Origin: Marinobacterium ramblicola | GTDB taxonomy: Bacteria > Pseudomonadota > Gammaproteobacteria > Pseudomonadales > Balneatricaceae | Assembly: GCF_019084545.1 (NCBI RefSeq) | Contig: NZ_JAHREP010000005.1 | Coordinates: forward strand, 62,001 to 126,000 | DNA length: 64,000 nt | Direction of reading: 5' to 3' | Shown: positions 48,545-56,974 of the stretch, piece after piece | Numbering within the stretch: the stretch's first letter is position 1 | How the letters are laid out: the number at the start of each line of letters is the position of its first letter | Position numbers and translations under genes: made by a program | The notes under the pieces: model-generated | Databases searched by the model: none | Told to the model about the DNA's origin: nothing | The model's input: the letters and a program-made list of their open reading frames with translations, nothing else

Positions 48545-50362
48545 TTAGGTTAGCCGCTGCTCTATCGCGCGCTGGATACCCTCTGCATCCAGGCCGCACT
48601 CTCTGAGCTGCTCCCCCCGCGAGGCGTGCTCGATCCAGCGATCGGGGACGCCCAGCAGCAGTAGCGGTGTATGCGACGACCGCTGCTGCAGATATTCCGC
48701 CACCGCCGATCCGGCGCCGCCCATTACAGCGTGATCCTCCAGCGTCACCAGCAGCTCATGCTCGGCGGCCAGGCGCTCGATCAGCTCGCCGTCCAGAGGT
48801 TTGACGAAGCGCATATCGACCAGGGTCAGATCCAGTGCGTCGGCGACCCTCTGTGCCTGCGGCAGCAGCGGACCGAAGTTCAGGATTGTCGCCCGGCTAC
48901 CTTCGCGCAGCAACCGCGCCTTGCCCGGTGTCAGTGCCGGCTGGCTGGTATCGACAGCAATACCGGTGCCGGATCCGCGCGGGTAGCGCACCGCGGCCGG
49001 TCCTGGATGGTCATAGCCGGTTTTCAGCATCCGGTACAGCTCCTGCTCGTCGGCCGGCGTCATCAACAGCATGCCGGGCAGGCAGCGCATATAAGCCAGA
49101 TCGTAGAGACCCGCATGGGTGGCACCATCCTCGCCGACCAGACCGGCGCGATCGATCGCCAGCAGCACGTCGAGATCCTGGATCGCGATATCGTGCACCA
49201 GCTGGTCGTAGGCGCGCTGCAGGAATGTGGAGTAGATCGCCAGCACCGGCTTGATCCCCTGGCAGGCAAAACCGGCGGCCAGTGTCGCCGCATGTTGCTC
49301 GGCGATGGCGACGTCGAAATAGCGCTCGGGGTACTGCTCGGAGAAGGCGATCAGGTCCGAGCCCTCGCGCATCGCCGGGGTGATGCCGACCAGCCGATCG
49401 TCCGTGGCCGCGGTATCGCAGAGCCAGCGGCCGAAGATATTGCAGAATTTCTCCTGCTTTTGTTGCTGAGCGGGCTTCGGTGGGGCACCCATGGGTTCGA
49501 TCTTGGTGATCGCGTGGTAACCCACCGGGTCGGACTCGGCCGGTGCGAAGCCCTTGCCTTTCTGCGTGATCAGATGCAGGAACTGCGGACCGGGGCTGTT
49601 CAGCGCGTGCTCCAGTGCCGGCAGCAGCTGGTCGAAATCGTGGCCGTCGACAGGGCCGTGGTAGTCGAAGGTCAGGGCCCCGAACAGGGCGCCGGTGGTG
49701 GCACCGTCGAAGCTTGGCCCGTCGAGAGTAGGCCTGGCGAGGCCTGGTTTGAGCTGTTCGGCGATATAGGTGGCCAGTCCGCCTTCATTGGGCGAGATCG
49801 ACATGTCGTTGTCGTTCAGGATCACCAGCATATCGGCGCGGGTGTGGGCTGCATGGCTCAGCGCCTCGAACGCCATACCGGCGGTCATCGCACCATCGCC
49901 GATCACCGCCACGGCTTTGCGCTTGTCGCCGCGCAGTCGGCTGGCCAATGCCATACCCAGTGCTGCACTGATCGAGGTACTGGAATGGCCGGTGCCGAAA
50001 CAGTCATAGGGGTTTTCGGCACGGCGCGGGAAGGGGGCCAGACCTCCACGCTGGCGCATGCTCAGCATCTGCTCCCGGCGGCCGGTCAGGATCTTGTGTG
50101 GATAACACTGGTGGCCCACATCCCAGATCAGGTGATCCTGCGGCGTCTCCATCAGGTAGTGCAGGGCGATGGTCAACTCGACCACGCCAAGGCCGGCGCC
50201 GAAATGGCCGCCGGTAACACCGATGCTGTAGAGCAGCCAGCTGCGCAGCTCCTCCGCCAGTTGTGGTAGCTGCTCCGCGCTTAGTTGGCGCAGGTCGGCC
50301 GGGGAATCGATCCGGTCCAGCAGCGGAGTCTGCGGACGCTGAGTGGGCAGTTGGCTATGCAT
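48545..50362 (-). CDS. dxs: 1-Deoxy-D-xylulose-5-phosphate synthase
   Basis: Thiamine-diphosphate enzyme starting the MEP isoprenoid pathway from pyruvate and glyceraldehyde 3-phosphate; 605 residues. The diphosphate motif is GDGAMTAGMAFEALSHA...NDN. FDVAIAEQHA and DRAGLVGEDGATHAG mark the second half. The start overlaps the ispA stop by one base. Confidence 0.96.
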   Translation of the reverse strand: MHSQLPTQRPQTPLLDRIDSPADLRQLSAEQLPQLAEELRSWLLYSIGVTGGHFGAGLGVVELTIALHYLMETPQDHLIWDVGHQCYPHKILTGRREQMLSMRQRGGLAPFPRRAENPYDCFGTGHSSTSISAALGMALASRLRGDKRKAVAVIGDGAMTAGMAFEALSHAAHTRADMLVILNDNDMSISPNEGGLATYIAEQLKPGLARPTLDGPSFDGATTGALFGALTFDYHGPVDGHDFDQLLPALEHALNSPGPQFLHLITQKGKGFAPAESDPVGYHAITKIEPMGAPPKPAQQQKQEKFCNIFGRWLCDTAATDDRLVGITPAMREGSDLIAFSEQYPERYFDVAIAEQHAATLAAGFACQGIKPVLAIYSTFLQRAYDQLVHDIAIQDLDVLLAIDRAGLVGEDGATHAGLYDLAYMRCLPGMLLMTPADEQELYRMLKTGYDHPGPAAVRYPRGSGTGIAVDTSQPALTPGKARLLREGSRATILNFGPLLPQAQRVADALDLTLVDMRFVKPLDGELIERLAAEHELLVTLEDHAVMGGAGSAVAEYLQQRSSHTPLLLLGVPDRWIEHASRGEQLRECGLDAEGIQRAIEQRLT

Positions 50363-51246
50363 CAGTGGTCGCGGGTAACGATAAAGTGGGCCAGGGCGGC
50401 AAGCGGGGCGGCGGCGATGCCGAATGGCTTTAGCGCGTTCAGCGCTTCATCGTGCAGTTGATTTAGTTTCGCACGTGCGCCGTCGATCCCGAGCAGGGCC
50501 GGGTAAGTCGGTTTGTTCTGCGCCTGGTCGGAGCCCTGGGGCTTGCCCAGTGTCGCCGTACTGCCCTCGATATCGAGCAGATCGTCCTGCACCTGGAAAG
50601 CCAGGCCGATGGCGTCGCCATAGCGCTGCAGGGCGTCGAGCAGTTCTCTATCCTGGCAGCCGGCGGCGGTGGCACCGAGCATCACCGAGGCGGTGATCAG
50701 GCGGCCGGTCTTGTGCGCGTGCATCGCCTGCAGCTGGGATAGAGTCAGGCGCTCGCCGACATGGGCGAGATCGAACGACTGGCCCATCACCATGCCGTGG
50801 GATCCGCTGGCACGGGACAGAATACGGATCAGCTGCAGGGCACGCTCAGGTTCAACGCCGCCGGGCTCACTGAGCAGCTCGAAGGCAAAGCATTGCAGTG
50901 CGTCGCCGGCGAGGATCGCGGTCGCCTCATCAAAGGCGATATGGCAGGTCGGACGTCCGCGGCGCAGCTCGTCGTCATCCATCGCCGGCAGGTCGTCGTG
51001 GACCAGCGAATAGCAGTGGATCGCTTCGATGGCAGCGGCCGCTCGGTCGGCCTGCTCGGCCGTGCCGCCGCAGAGAAAACTGCTCATATACACTAGTGCC
51101 GGACGTATACGTTTGCCGCCGCTGAGCAGGGCGTAGCGCATGGCGTCGGTCAGTCGTGGGTCGATACAGGTCTCGCGGAGCAGGTAGAGATCGAGATTGC
51201 GCTCAACGCGGGTCGCCCACTGCGCCAGTTGCTGCTGCAGCTCCAC
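50362..51246 (-). CDS. ispA: Farnesyl diphosphate synthase
   Basis: Prenyl synthase joining isopentenyl and dimethylallyl diphosphates to farnesyl diphosphate; 294 residues. Both aspartate motifs are present: LVHDDLPAMDDD and FQVQDDLLDIEG. A GTG start lies two bases after the xseB stop. It sits in the xseB-ispA-dxs operon. Confidence 0.95.
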   Translation of the reverse strand: MELQQQLAQWATRVERNLDLYLLRETCIDPRLTDAMRYALLSGGKRIRPALVYMSSFLCGGTAEQADRAAAAIEAIHCYSLVHDDLPAMDDDELRRGRPTCHIAFDEATAILAGDALQCFAFELLSEPGGVEPERALQLIRILSRASGSHGMVMGQSFDLAHVGERLTLSQLQAMHAHKTGRLITASVMLGATAAGCQDRELLDALQRYGDAIGLAFQVQDDLLDIEGSTATLGKPQGSDQAQNKPTYPALLGIDGARAKLNQLHDEALNALKPFGIAAAPLAALAHFIVTRDH

Positions 51247-51248
51247 GA

Positions 51249-51491
51249 TCAGCCATCCTGCTCGTCATTGAACGGACGTGCCTTGAACTCGCCCTGCTGC
51301 TCGATCAGCAGTTGTACCTTCTGCTCGGTCTGGTCGAGGATGCTCTGGCATTCACGGGTCAGCTTGACCCCCTGCTCAAAGGCTTTCAGCGCCTCTTCGA
51401 TCGGCAGGTCGCCCTGCTCCATGCGTTCGACAACGGCTTCGAGCTGTGCCAGGGATTGTTCAAAATCGGGTGTTTTAGCTGTGCGGGCCAT
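51249..51491 (-). CDS. xseB: Exodeoxyribonuclease VII small subunit
   Basis: An 80-residue helical protein, small subunit of exonuclease VII, with [33 protein letters not shown], the family core. First gene of the isoprenoid operon; the large subunit gene is not in the window. Confidence 0.95.
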   Translation of the reverse strand: MARTAKTPDFEQSLAQLEAVVERMEQGDLPIEEALKAFEQGVKLTRECQSILDQTEQKVQLLIEQQGEFKARPFNDEQDG

Positions 51492-51699
51492 AGTCGGATC
51501 GGGGGCTTGTTTAACTGGGCTGTCAACTTAACCAACTGCTCGCCGGGGGTCAATCGATATGCTGAAACGGACAGCGGCACAAAAGGCGATAAGACCAAAG
51601 ATCACCGATGTTCAGTACGTGTACAGTGCAACAAATCTGGTATCATCGCCTACATCTGTTTGAACCTGGTCCATCAGTCAAGGATTAAGGAGTAGTTTA

Positions 51700-52458
51700 G
51701 TGGATCTGGCGACACTCGTAGGCTTGATCGGTGCATTGGGTATTATCGTGGCCGCCATGGTGCTGGGCGGCGATTTCGGGATCTTTGTCAACGTCCCCTC
51801 CATGTTGATCGTGTTCGGCGGCAGCTTGATGGTGGTGTTGATCAAGTTCACGCTGCCGCAGTTTCTCGCGGCAGGCAAGGTGGCCGCCAAGGCGTTCATG
51901 TTCAAATCGGTATCGCCGGAAGAGATCATTGCCGAGACCGTGGAACTGGCCGATGCCGCGCGCAAGGGCGGCCTGCTGTCACTGGAGGACAAGGAGGTGT
52001 CGACACCGTTCATGCAGCGGGGGATCCAGCTGCTGGTGGATGGTCATGACCCCGAAGTGGTCAAGGCGCTGCTGCACAAGGAGGCGAACCTGACCAACGA
52101 GCGTCATGAGTTTGGCGCCAAGATCTTCAAGGCGATCGGTGATGTGGGCCCGGCGATGGGGATGATCGGTACCCTGGTTGGTCTGGTGCAGATGCTGTCC
52201 AACATGTCCGACCCCAAATCGATCGGGCCGGCGATGGCGGTGGCACTGCTGACCACCCTCTACGGCGCGATGCTGGCGACCTGTGTCTCGCTGCCGATCG
52301 CCGACAAGCTCGAGGTACGCAAGGATGAGGAAGCGCTCAACCAGGCGCTGATCATCGATGGCCTGCTGGCGATCCAGGCGGGCCAGAACCCGCGCGTGAT
52401 CGAGCAGATGCTGCGTAATTACCTGCCTGAGAAAGTGCGACAGAAGGCTGAAGCCTGA
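51700..52458 (+). CDS. pomA: Flagellar motor stator protein PomA/MotA
   Basis: Stator protein of 252 residues with four membrane helices and the cytoplasmic loop between helices 2 and 3. The C-terminal half has VGPAMGMIGTLVGLVQML, which lines the ion path. A GTG start follows AAGGAG. It is co-transcribed with the PomB gene 9 bases on. Its resemblance is to the sodium-type PomA rather than E. coli MotA. Confidence 0.92.
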   Translation: MDLATLVGLIGALGIIVAAMVLGGDFGIFVNVPSMLIVFGGSLMVVLIKFTLPQFLAAGKVAAKAFMFKSVSPEEIIAETVELADAARKGGLLSLEDKEVSTPFMQRGIQLLVDGHDPEVVKALLHKEANLTNERHEFGAKIFKAIGDVGPAMGMIGTLVGLVQMLSNMSDPKSIGPAMAVALLTTLYGAMLATCVSLPIADKLEVRKDEEALNQALIIDGLLAIQAGQNPRVIEQMLRNYLPEKVRQKAEA

Positions 52459-52467
52459 GAGAGTTGA

Positions 52468-53394
52468 ATGAGCGACGAGCAGCAGAAATGTAAATGCCCG
52501 CCGCCGGGTGCTCCGGCATGGATGGCCACATTCTCCGACCTGATGTCGCTGCTGATGTGTTTCTTCGTGCTGCTGCTCTCGTTTTCCGAGATGGACGTAC
52601 TGAAGTTCAAGCAGCTGGCCGGCTCGATGCGAGAAGCCTTTGGCGTGCAGAACCAGATCAAGGTCGAGGATATCCCCAAGGGCACCTCCATCATCGCCCA
52701 GGAGTTCAGCCCCGGTCGGCCCGAGCCGACACCGCTGAACGAGATACGGCAGATGACGATCAACAACGATATGAACACCCTCGATGTGCGTTCCAAGGAG
52801 GGTGAGGCCAGCGTTCAGGATAAGCTGCAGGGGATCGAACAGATGATCCGCATGCAGGAGGAGCAGGCCAAACGGGAGGCGGTGCAGTTCGCCGAGGTGT
52901 TGGCACAGGAGATCGGCGACGGTGCCGTTGAAGTAGAAACCGACGGCACCAAGCTGATTATCCGGGTCAAGGAGAAGGGCTCGTTCGATTCCGGCTCCGC
53001 CGAACTGAAATTTGCCTATATTCCGGTGATCGCCAAGATTCGCGATGTGCTGATCGACGTCAGCGGCCGGGTGGCGATCGAGGGGCATACCGACAACATC
53101 CCCTACTCGGGCACCCGCTTCAGCTCCAACTGGGATCTGTCGGCGGCCCGCGCACTGGCAGTGGCCGAGGAGCTGTTCTCGGATTCGCGCATCGATCAGT
53201 CCCGGTTTCAGGTTAGTGGCTATGCCGACAGCAAACCGCTGGTACCGAACAACACCGCGGACAATCGCGCCCGTAACCGGCGCGTCGAGATCGTGATCCA
53301 GAAGGGCAGTGACAAGGAGGTGCTGGAGCGTCTGCAGTCGCGGCCGGAGGGGGATACCGAAGGACAGGGGCTGAGGCCCGGTGAGATCTTCTAA
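52468..53394 (+). CDS. pomB: Flagellar motor stator protein PomB/MotB
   Basis: Stator partner of PomA, 308 residues: a short cytoplasmic N-terminus with CKCPPPGAPAWMATFSD, one membrane helix (about 19-42; LMSLLMCFFVLLLSF) with the ion-binding aspartate in FSDLMS, a plug and linker, then an OmpA-type peptidoglycan-binding domain (about 180-290; GHTDNIPYSG). The PPPG...W and SFSEMDVLKFKQ sequences match sodium-driven PomB. Confidence 0.92.
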   Translation: MSDEQQKCKCPPPGAPAWMATFSDLMSLLMCFFVLLLSFSEMDVLKFKQLAGSMREAFGVQNQIKVEDIPKGTSIIAQEFSPGRPEPTPLNEIRQMTINNDMNTLDVRSKEGEASVQDKLQGIEQMIRMQEEQAKREAVQFAEVLAQEIGDGAVEVETDGTKLIIRVKEKGSFDSGSAELKFAYIPVIAKIRDVLIDVSGRVAIEGHTDNIPYSGTRFSSNWDLSAARALAVAEELFSDSRIDQSRFQVSGYADSKPLVPNNTADNRARNRRVEIVIQKGSDKEVLERLQSRPEGDTEGQGLRPGEIF

Positions 53395-53411
53395 TCGCCG
53401 TTTATCCGGGC

Positions 53412-53451
53412 AACAAAAAACCGCCGCTGCTTAGCAGGGCGGTTTTTTGTT
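53412..53451. terminator. Bidirectional rho-independent terminator
   Basis: A perfect 14-bp stem AACAAAAAACCGCC/GGCGGTTTTTTGTT with loop GCTGCTTAGCAG. A-run and T-run make it work from both sides: for pomAB (+) and the convergent cytochrome gene (-). Confidence 0.92.
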
Positions 53452-53466
53452 ACTGGTGCAGCTGAA

Positions 53467-53772
53467 TTACTTGGAGTTATCCAGCATGTACTGAATGGCG
53501 CTCTTCATCTCATCGTCAGAGCAGTCCATGCAGGTGCCCATCGGCGGCATGGCGTTCAGACCGGACTTGGCCGTCGCCAGCAGACCATCGATGCCTTTCT
53601 CGGCACGCGGAGCCCAGGCGGCAGCATCGCCGAGCATCGGCGCACCGGCGATGCCCGCTGCGTGGCAGACGGAGCACTTGGTGTTGTACAGCTCTTCACC
53701 GGTACGCTCTGCCATCGCAGCAGCCGGAGCCAGCAGGGCAGCAGCAGCTGCCAGAATCATCACTTTTTTCAT
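53467..53772 (-). CDS. Cytochrome c5-type periplasmic cytochrome
   Basis: Small periplasmic c-type cytochrome of 101 residues: a signal peptide (1-21, AMA), the haem motif CSVCH (Cys33, Cys36, His37), a methionine ligand in LNAMPPMG, and a second CxxC pair (GTCMDC) typical of the c5 group. I chose the ATG at 53772 after AAAGGAAATACAAT; the longer frame spoils the signal peptide. Probably a mobile electron carrier. Confidence 0.92.
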   Translation of the reverse strand: MKKVMILAAAAALLAPAAAMAERTGEELYNTKCSVCHAAGIAGAPMLGDAAAWAPRAEKGIDGLLATAKSGLNAMPPMGTCMDCSDDEMKSAIQYMLDNSK

Positions 53773-53929
53773 ATTGTATTTCCTTTGACAGTGCAATCGA
53801 CGGAGAGTCCGCCAAACCATAAGCAGGGCTTAAGTGTAGGTACGCCCCTTGAACGAGTAAATAGCGCTAAAGTGGTGAATAGGGCCTGAATGCGCAAAAG
53901 TTGATCTGTGACTGTCGCAGGATGGGGGC

Positions 53930-54133
53930 TTAGCGGCTCTGCAAACGCATGGCATAGGTCGCCTGGCTGTGCAGGTTGCGATCGTGCTGTCGCTGGCGCA
54001 TCTGTTCCTGATACTGCGCAACAGCGCGTTCGACCATATCCGCGGGGGCCTTTAGATGACGAAGATCGTCGGCGGAGTATCCGCGTTTGAGCAGACGGTG
54101 CAGCTCTTCGGTGGTGTGATGTTCACTTTTCAT
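53930..54133 (-). CDS. Small hypothetical helical protein
   Basis: A 67-residue, highly charged protein predicted to be helical (TTEELHRLLKRGYSADDLRHL; VERAVAQYQEQMRQRQ). I do not recognise its family. A good AGAGGA ribosome site lies 8 bases before the ATG, which supports it as real. It stands alone between the cytochrome gene and the polyamine-transport genes. Confidence 0.6.
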   Translation of the reverse strand: MKSEHHTTEELHRLLKRGYSADDLRHLKAPADMVERAVAQYQEQMRQRQHDRNLHSQATYAMRLQSR

Positions 54134-54449
54134 TCTATTTTTCCTCTTTTATTCGACGATCATTAAACGTTTTCAGGGTGTCAGCTTCGTTGCAGTTGTG
54201 TGTGAATCTGATGACATAAGCGGCAGCTTGCTGATTAATATTTCCCTTTCTTTGCAGTTTTGACTTTGAAAACGGGCAGATAGCTGTCTATTTTTTTAAT
54301 TTGACGGCATCTGAAAACGCTTTTGTTTTGCCGTGAATTTGTTCATATTCGGCGCTGGCGGATCGAATTTTCAGGGAGCCGCACAACATCCAGATTCCGC
54401 CCGGGGCGGAGGTCGAATTTTCAGGGATCCTGTTGGAGAATCAGAAGCA
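54134..54449. other. Leader region of the polyamine-transport gene, with direct repeat
   Basis: A 316-base gap without a gene. TCGAATTTTCAGGGA occurs twice, at 54363-54377 and 54413-54427 (50 bases apart), just before the binding-protein gene. A TTGACG at about 54301 could be a -35 box, but the -10 is unclear. Confidence 0.55.
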
Positions 54450-55550
54450 ATGAAAGCTGCTATTTCGAGTGTCACAACCCTTGCATTGGCGCTGTCGCTG
54501 GCAACTGCCAACCTGGCCAGCGCTGAGGAGCTGCATGTCTATAACTGGTCCGATTACATCGCCGAAGACACCGTTGCCAACTTCGAGCAGCAAACCGGTA
54601 TCAAGGTGGTGTATGACGTTTACGACTCCAATGAGGTTGCCGAAGCCAAGCTGCTGGCCGGCCGCAGCGGCTACGATCTGGTATTCCCGACCGCACGCCC
54701 GTTCGCGGACCGCCATATCCAGGCGGGCCTCTACCAGAAGCTCGACCCGTCGGCACTGACCAACTACGACAATCTGGATAAGGTGATTCTCAACTCCCTG
54801 AGCGATATAGACCCCGGCAACCAGTATCTGGTTCCCTATATGTGGGGCACCACCGGTATCGGTATCAATGTGGACAAGGTGAAGGAGATCTTGGGCGACG
54901 ATATGCCGCTGGATACCTGGCGTCTGCTGTTCGATCCGGAGATCGTGTCCAAGCTGTCTGCCTGTGGTGTTTCGCTGATGGATGACTCCACCGAGGTGTT
55001 GACCGCGGCGCGTGCCTACCTGGGTAAACCGGTCGATGATTTCAGTACCGAGGCGATCAACGAAGCCGCCGACGTGGTCAACAATGTGCGCCAGTACGTG
55101 CGCTATTTCCACAGTTCACAGTACATCAACGATCTGGCCAACGGTGACACCTGTGTCGCCCATGGCTACTCCGGTGATGTACTTCAGGCCCGCGACCGTG
55201 CCGACGAAGCCGGTAACGGCGTGAATGTGGCCTATGTCGTACCGTCTGAAGGCGCGGTGGTGTGGACCGATGTCATGGTGATTCCGGCCGACGCGCCGAA
55301 CCCCGCCGCTGCACACAAGTTCATCAACTACCTGCTGGATCCGGCAGTGATCGCGCCGATCACCAACTACGTGGCCTACGCCAACGCCAACGCTGCGGCC
55401 ACTGAGCTGGTGGATGAGGAGATCCGTAACGATGCCGGTATCTACCCGCCGAAGGAGACGCAGGAGAAACTGGTGGTGTTGAAGACCCCGAGTGAGCGTC
55501 AGATCCGTGTCATGAACCGTGCCTGGACCCGGATCAAGACCGGCCAGTAA
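54450..55550 (+). CDS. Polyamine-type ABC transporter binding protein
   Basis: Periplasmic solute-binding protein of the PotF/SpuD (putrescine/spermidine) family, 366 residues, with a signal peptide (about 1-25, ASA) and the mature start EELHVYNWSDYIAEDT typical of the family. The chosen ATG at 54450 begins the signal peptide; the frame reaches back to 54333. A terminator and repeat E separate it from the three other transporter genes, so it can be expressed in excess. Confidence 0.9.
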   Translation: MKAAISSVTTLALALSLATANLASAEELHVYNWSDYIAEDTVANFEQQTGIKVVYDVYDSNEVAEAKLLAGRSGYDLVFPTARPFADRHIQAGLYQKLDPSALTNYDNLDKVILNSLSDIDPGNQYLVPYMWGTTGIGINVDKVKEILGDDMPLDTWRLLFDPEIVSKLSACGVSLMDDSTEVLTAARAYLGKPVDDFSTEAINEAADVVNNVRQYVRYFHSSQYINDLANGDTCVAHGYSGDVLQARDRADEAGNGVNVAYVVPSEGAVVWTDVMVIPADAPNPAAAHKFINYLLDPAVIAPITNYVAYANANAAATELVDEEIRNDAGIYPPKETQEKLVVLKTPSERQIRVMNRAWTRIKTGQ

Positions 55551-55580
55551 TACGGCTTCAAGCGTGTAATTAACCACCCC

Positions 55581-55606
55581 AGCCCCCGGATCTCCGGGGG
55601 CTTTTT
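55581..55606 (+). terminator. Rho-independent terminator after the binding-protein gene
   Basis: AGCCCCCGGA/TCCGGGGGCT stem with a minimal loop and five T, 30 bases after the stop. The repeat at 55607 begins at the next base. Confidence 0.85.
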
Positions 55607-55780
55607 ATGTACAGGAAGTACGGTATGCCGCGGGCGCATGGATGCGCAGGAGCGGCAATGTACAGGAAGTACGGTATGCCGCGGGCGCATGGGCCGCTTT
55701 TTGCTCCTGCAAAAGCGGCATACACGCCATCCTTGGCGCTTATGCGCAGGAGCGGCGATATTCAGGATGTATGGTCCTGT
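55607..55780 (+). repeat. Terminator-abutting repeat cluster, copy E
   Basis: A tandem element with a 51-base period: TGTACAGGAAGTACGGTATG starts at 55608 and again at 55659, and a partial third unit (GCGCAGGAGCGGC, then TTCAGGATGTATGG) lies near 55744-55775. It includes a CATGGATG hairpin (55634-55647) and a bulged hairpin with tip GCTCCTGC (55693-55719) of the same design as in copy A. It starts with the base after the terminator T-run. It fills most of the 287-base gap between the binding-protein and ATPase genes. Confidence 0.8.
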
Positions 55781-55837
55781 TTAAGTGTTTGGTGTGTTGC
55801 GTTCCCCAAAGTGTCTGAAGCGAGAGCCGTTTGATAG

Positions 55838-56974
55838 ATGTCCAGTCTGCGTCAATCCAAGCCTGAGGAGCCCTGGCAGGCCCCTGAAGGCGAACCGATC
55901 ATCCGCATCGAAAACGTCAGTAAGCGTTTCGGTGAACTCTACGCCGTCGACGGTATCAGCCTCGATATCCACAGCGGTGAATTCTTCTCCCTGCTGGGCC
56001 CCTCCGGCTGCGGCAAAACCACCCTGCTGCGCATGCTCGCCGGGTTCGAGTTGCCCACCGAGGGCAAGATCTATATCGATGGTCAGGATGTGACCGACGT
56101 GCCGCCCTATGAGCGGCCGGTCAACATGATGTTCCAGTCCTATGCGCTGTTTCCCCATATGAGCGTGGCCGATAACATCGCCTTCGGCCTGAAGCAGGAG
56201 GGGATGCCCAAGGCCCGGCGCCAGGAGCGGGTACGGGAGATGCTGGCGCTGGTGCAGATCGACAAGCTGGCTGCGCGCAAGCCGCACCAGCTCTCCGGCG
56301 GCCAGCGTCAGCGTGTGGCGCTGGCGCGTGCGCTGGCCAAGCATCCGAAGATCCTGCTGCTGGATGAACCGCTCGGTGCGCTGGACAAGAAGCTGCGCGA
56401 GCAGACCCAGTTTGAACTGGTCAATATTCAGGAGCGACTGGGGATCACCTTCATCATCGTCACCCACGATCAGGAGGAGGCGATGACCATGTCCAGCCGT
56501 ATCGCGCTGCTGCGCGATGGTCGGGTCGAGCAGGTGGATCCGCCGCGCCGCCTGTATGAGTACCCCAACTCCCGTTACGCCGCCGACTTTATCGGCTCGA
56601 TCAATCTGATTGACGGCCATGTGCTGAGCCAGGAGGAGAACCGGGTGCGGATCCGCAGCGAGGAGGCGGGCTGCGACCTGGAGGTGATCCACGGTCAGCC
56701 GCTGCTCGCCGGTACTCCGGTGACGTTGGCGGTACGGCCGGAGAAGGTGCGCCTGGATAGCGGCGACGCCCAGCTGGCCAACCGCGTCAGTGGTGTGATC
56801 AAGGAGATCGCCTACCTCGGTGACGTGTCGATCTACCATGTGGAGCTGGCCACCGGCAAACGTATCCAGTTCACCCAGTCCAATGTTCAGGCGTTGGCGG
56901 AGCAGCCGCTGAGCTGGGAGGATGAGGTGGTACTGGGTTGGCCCGCCAACAGCTGCGGGGTGCTGACGCAATGA
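55838..56974 (+). CDS. potG: Polyamine-type ABC transporter ATPase
   Basis: ATP-binding subunit of 378 residues in the PotA/PotG family: Walker A GPSGCGKTT, signature LSGGQRQRVALARAL, Walker B ILLLDEPLGALD, then a C-terminal TOBE domain (about 290-370). It drives uptake with the two permeases that follow. Its stop overlaps the permease start (ATGA). Confidence 0.92.
   Translation: MSSLRQSKPEEPWQAPEGEPIIRIENVSKRFGELYAVDGISLDIHSGEFFSLLGPSGCGKTTLLRMLAGFELPTEGKIYIDGQDVTDVPPYERPVNMMFQSYALFPHMSVADNIAFGLKQEGMPKARRQERVREMLALVQIDKLAARKPHQLSGGQRQRVALARALAKHPKILLLDEPLGALDKKLREQTQFELVNIQERLGITFIIVTHDQEEAMTMSSRIALLRDGRVEQVDPPRRLYEYPNSRYAADFIGSINLIDGHVLSQEENRVRIRSEEAGCDLEVIHGQPLLAGTPVTLAVRPEKVRLDSGDAQLANRVSGVIKEIAYLGDVSIYHVELATGKRIQFTQSNVQALAEQPLSWEDEVVLGWPANSCGVLTQ

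Noticed and set aside
55607-55834. A 75-codon frame with an internal MYRKYGMPRAHG duplication
   Set aside because: It arises from the 51-base tandem repeat, whose period is divisible by three, and has no ribosome site. The same wording appears from repeat F on the minus strand near 22.1 kb, so it is repeat-derived.
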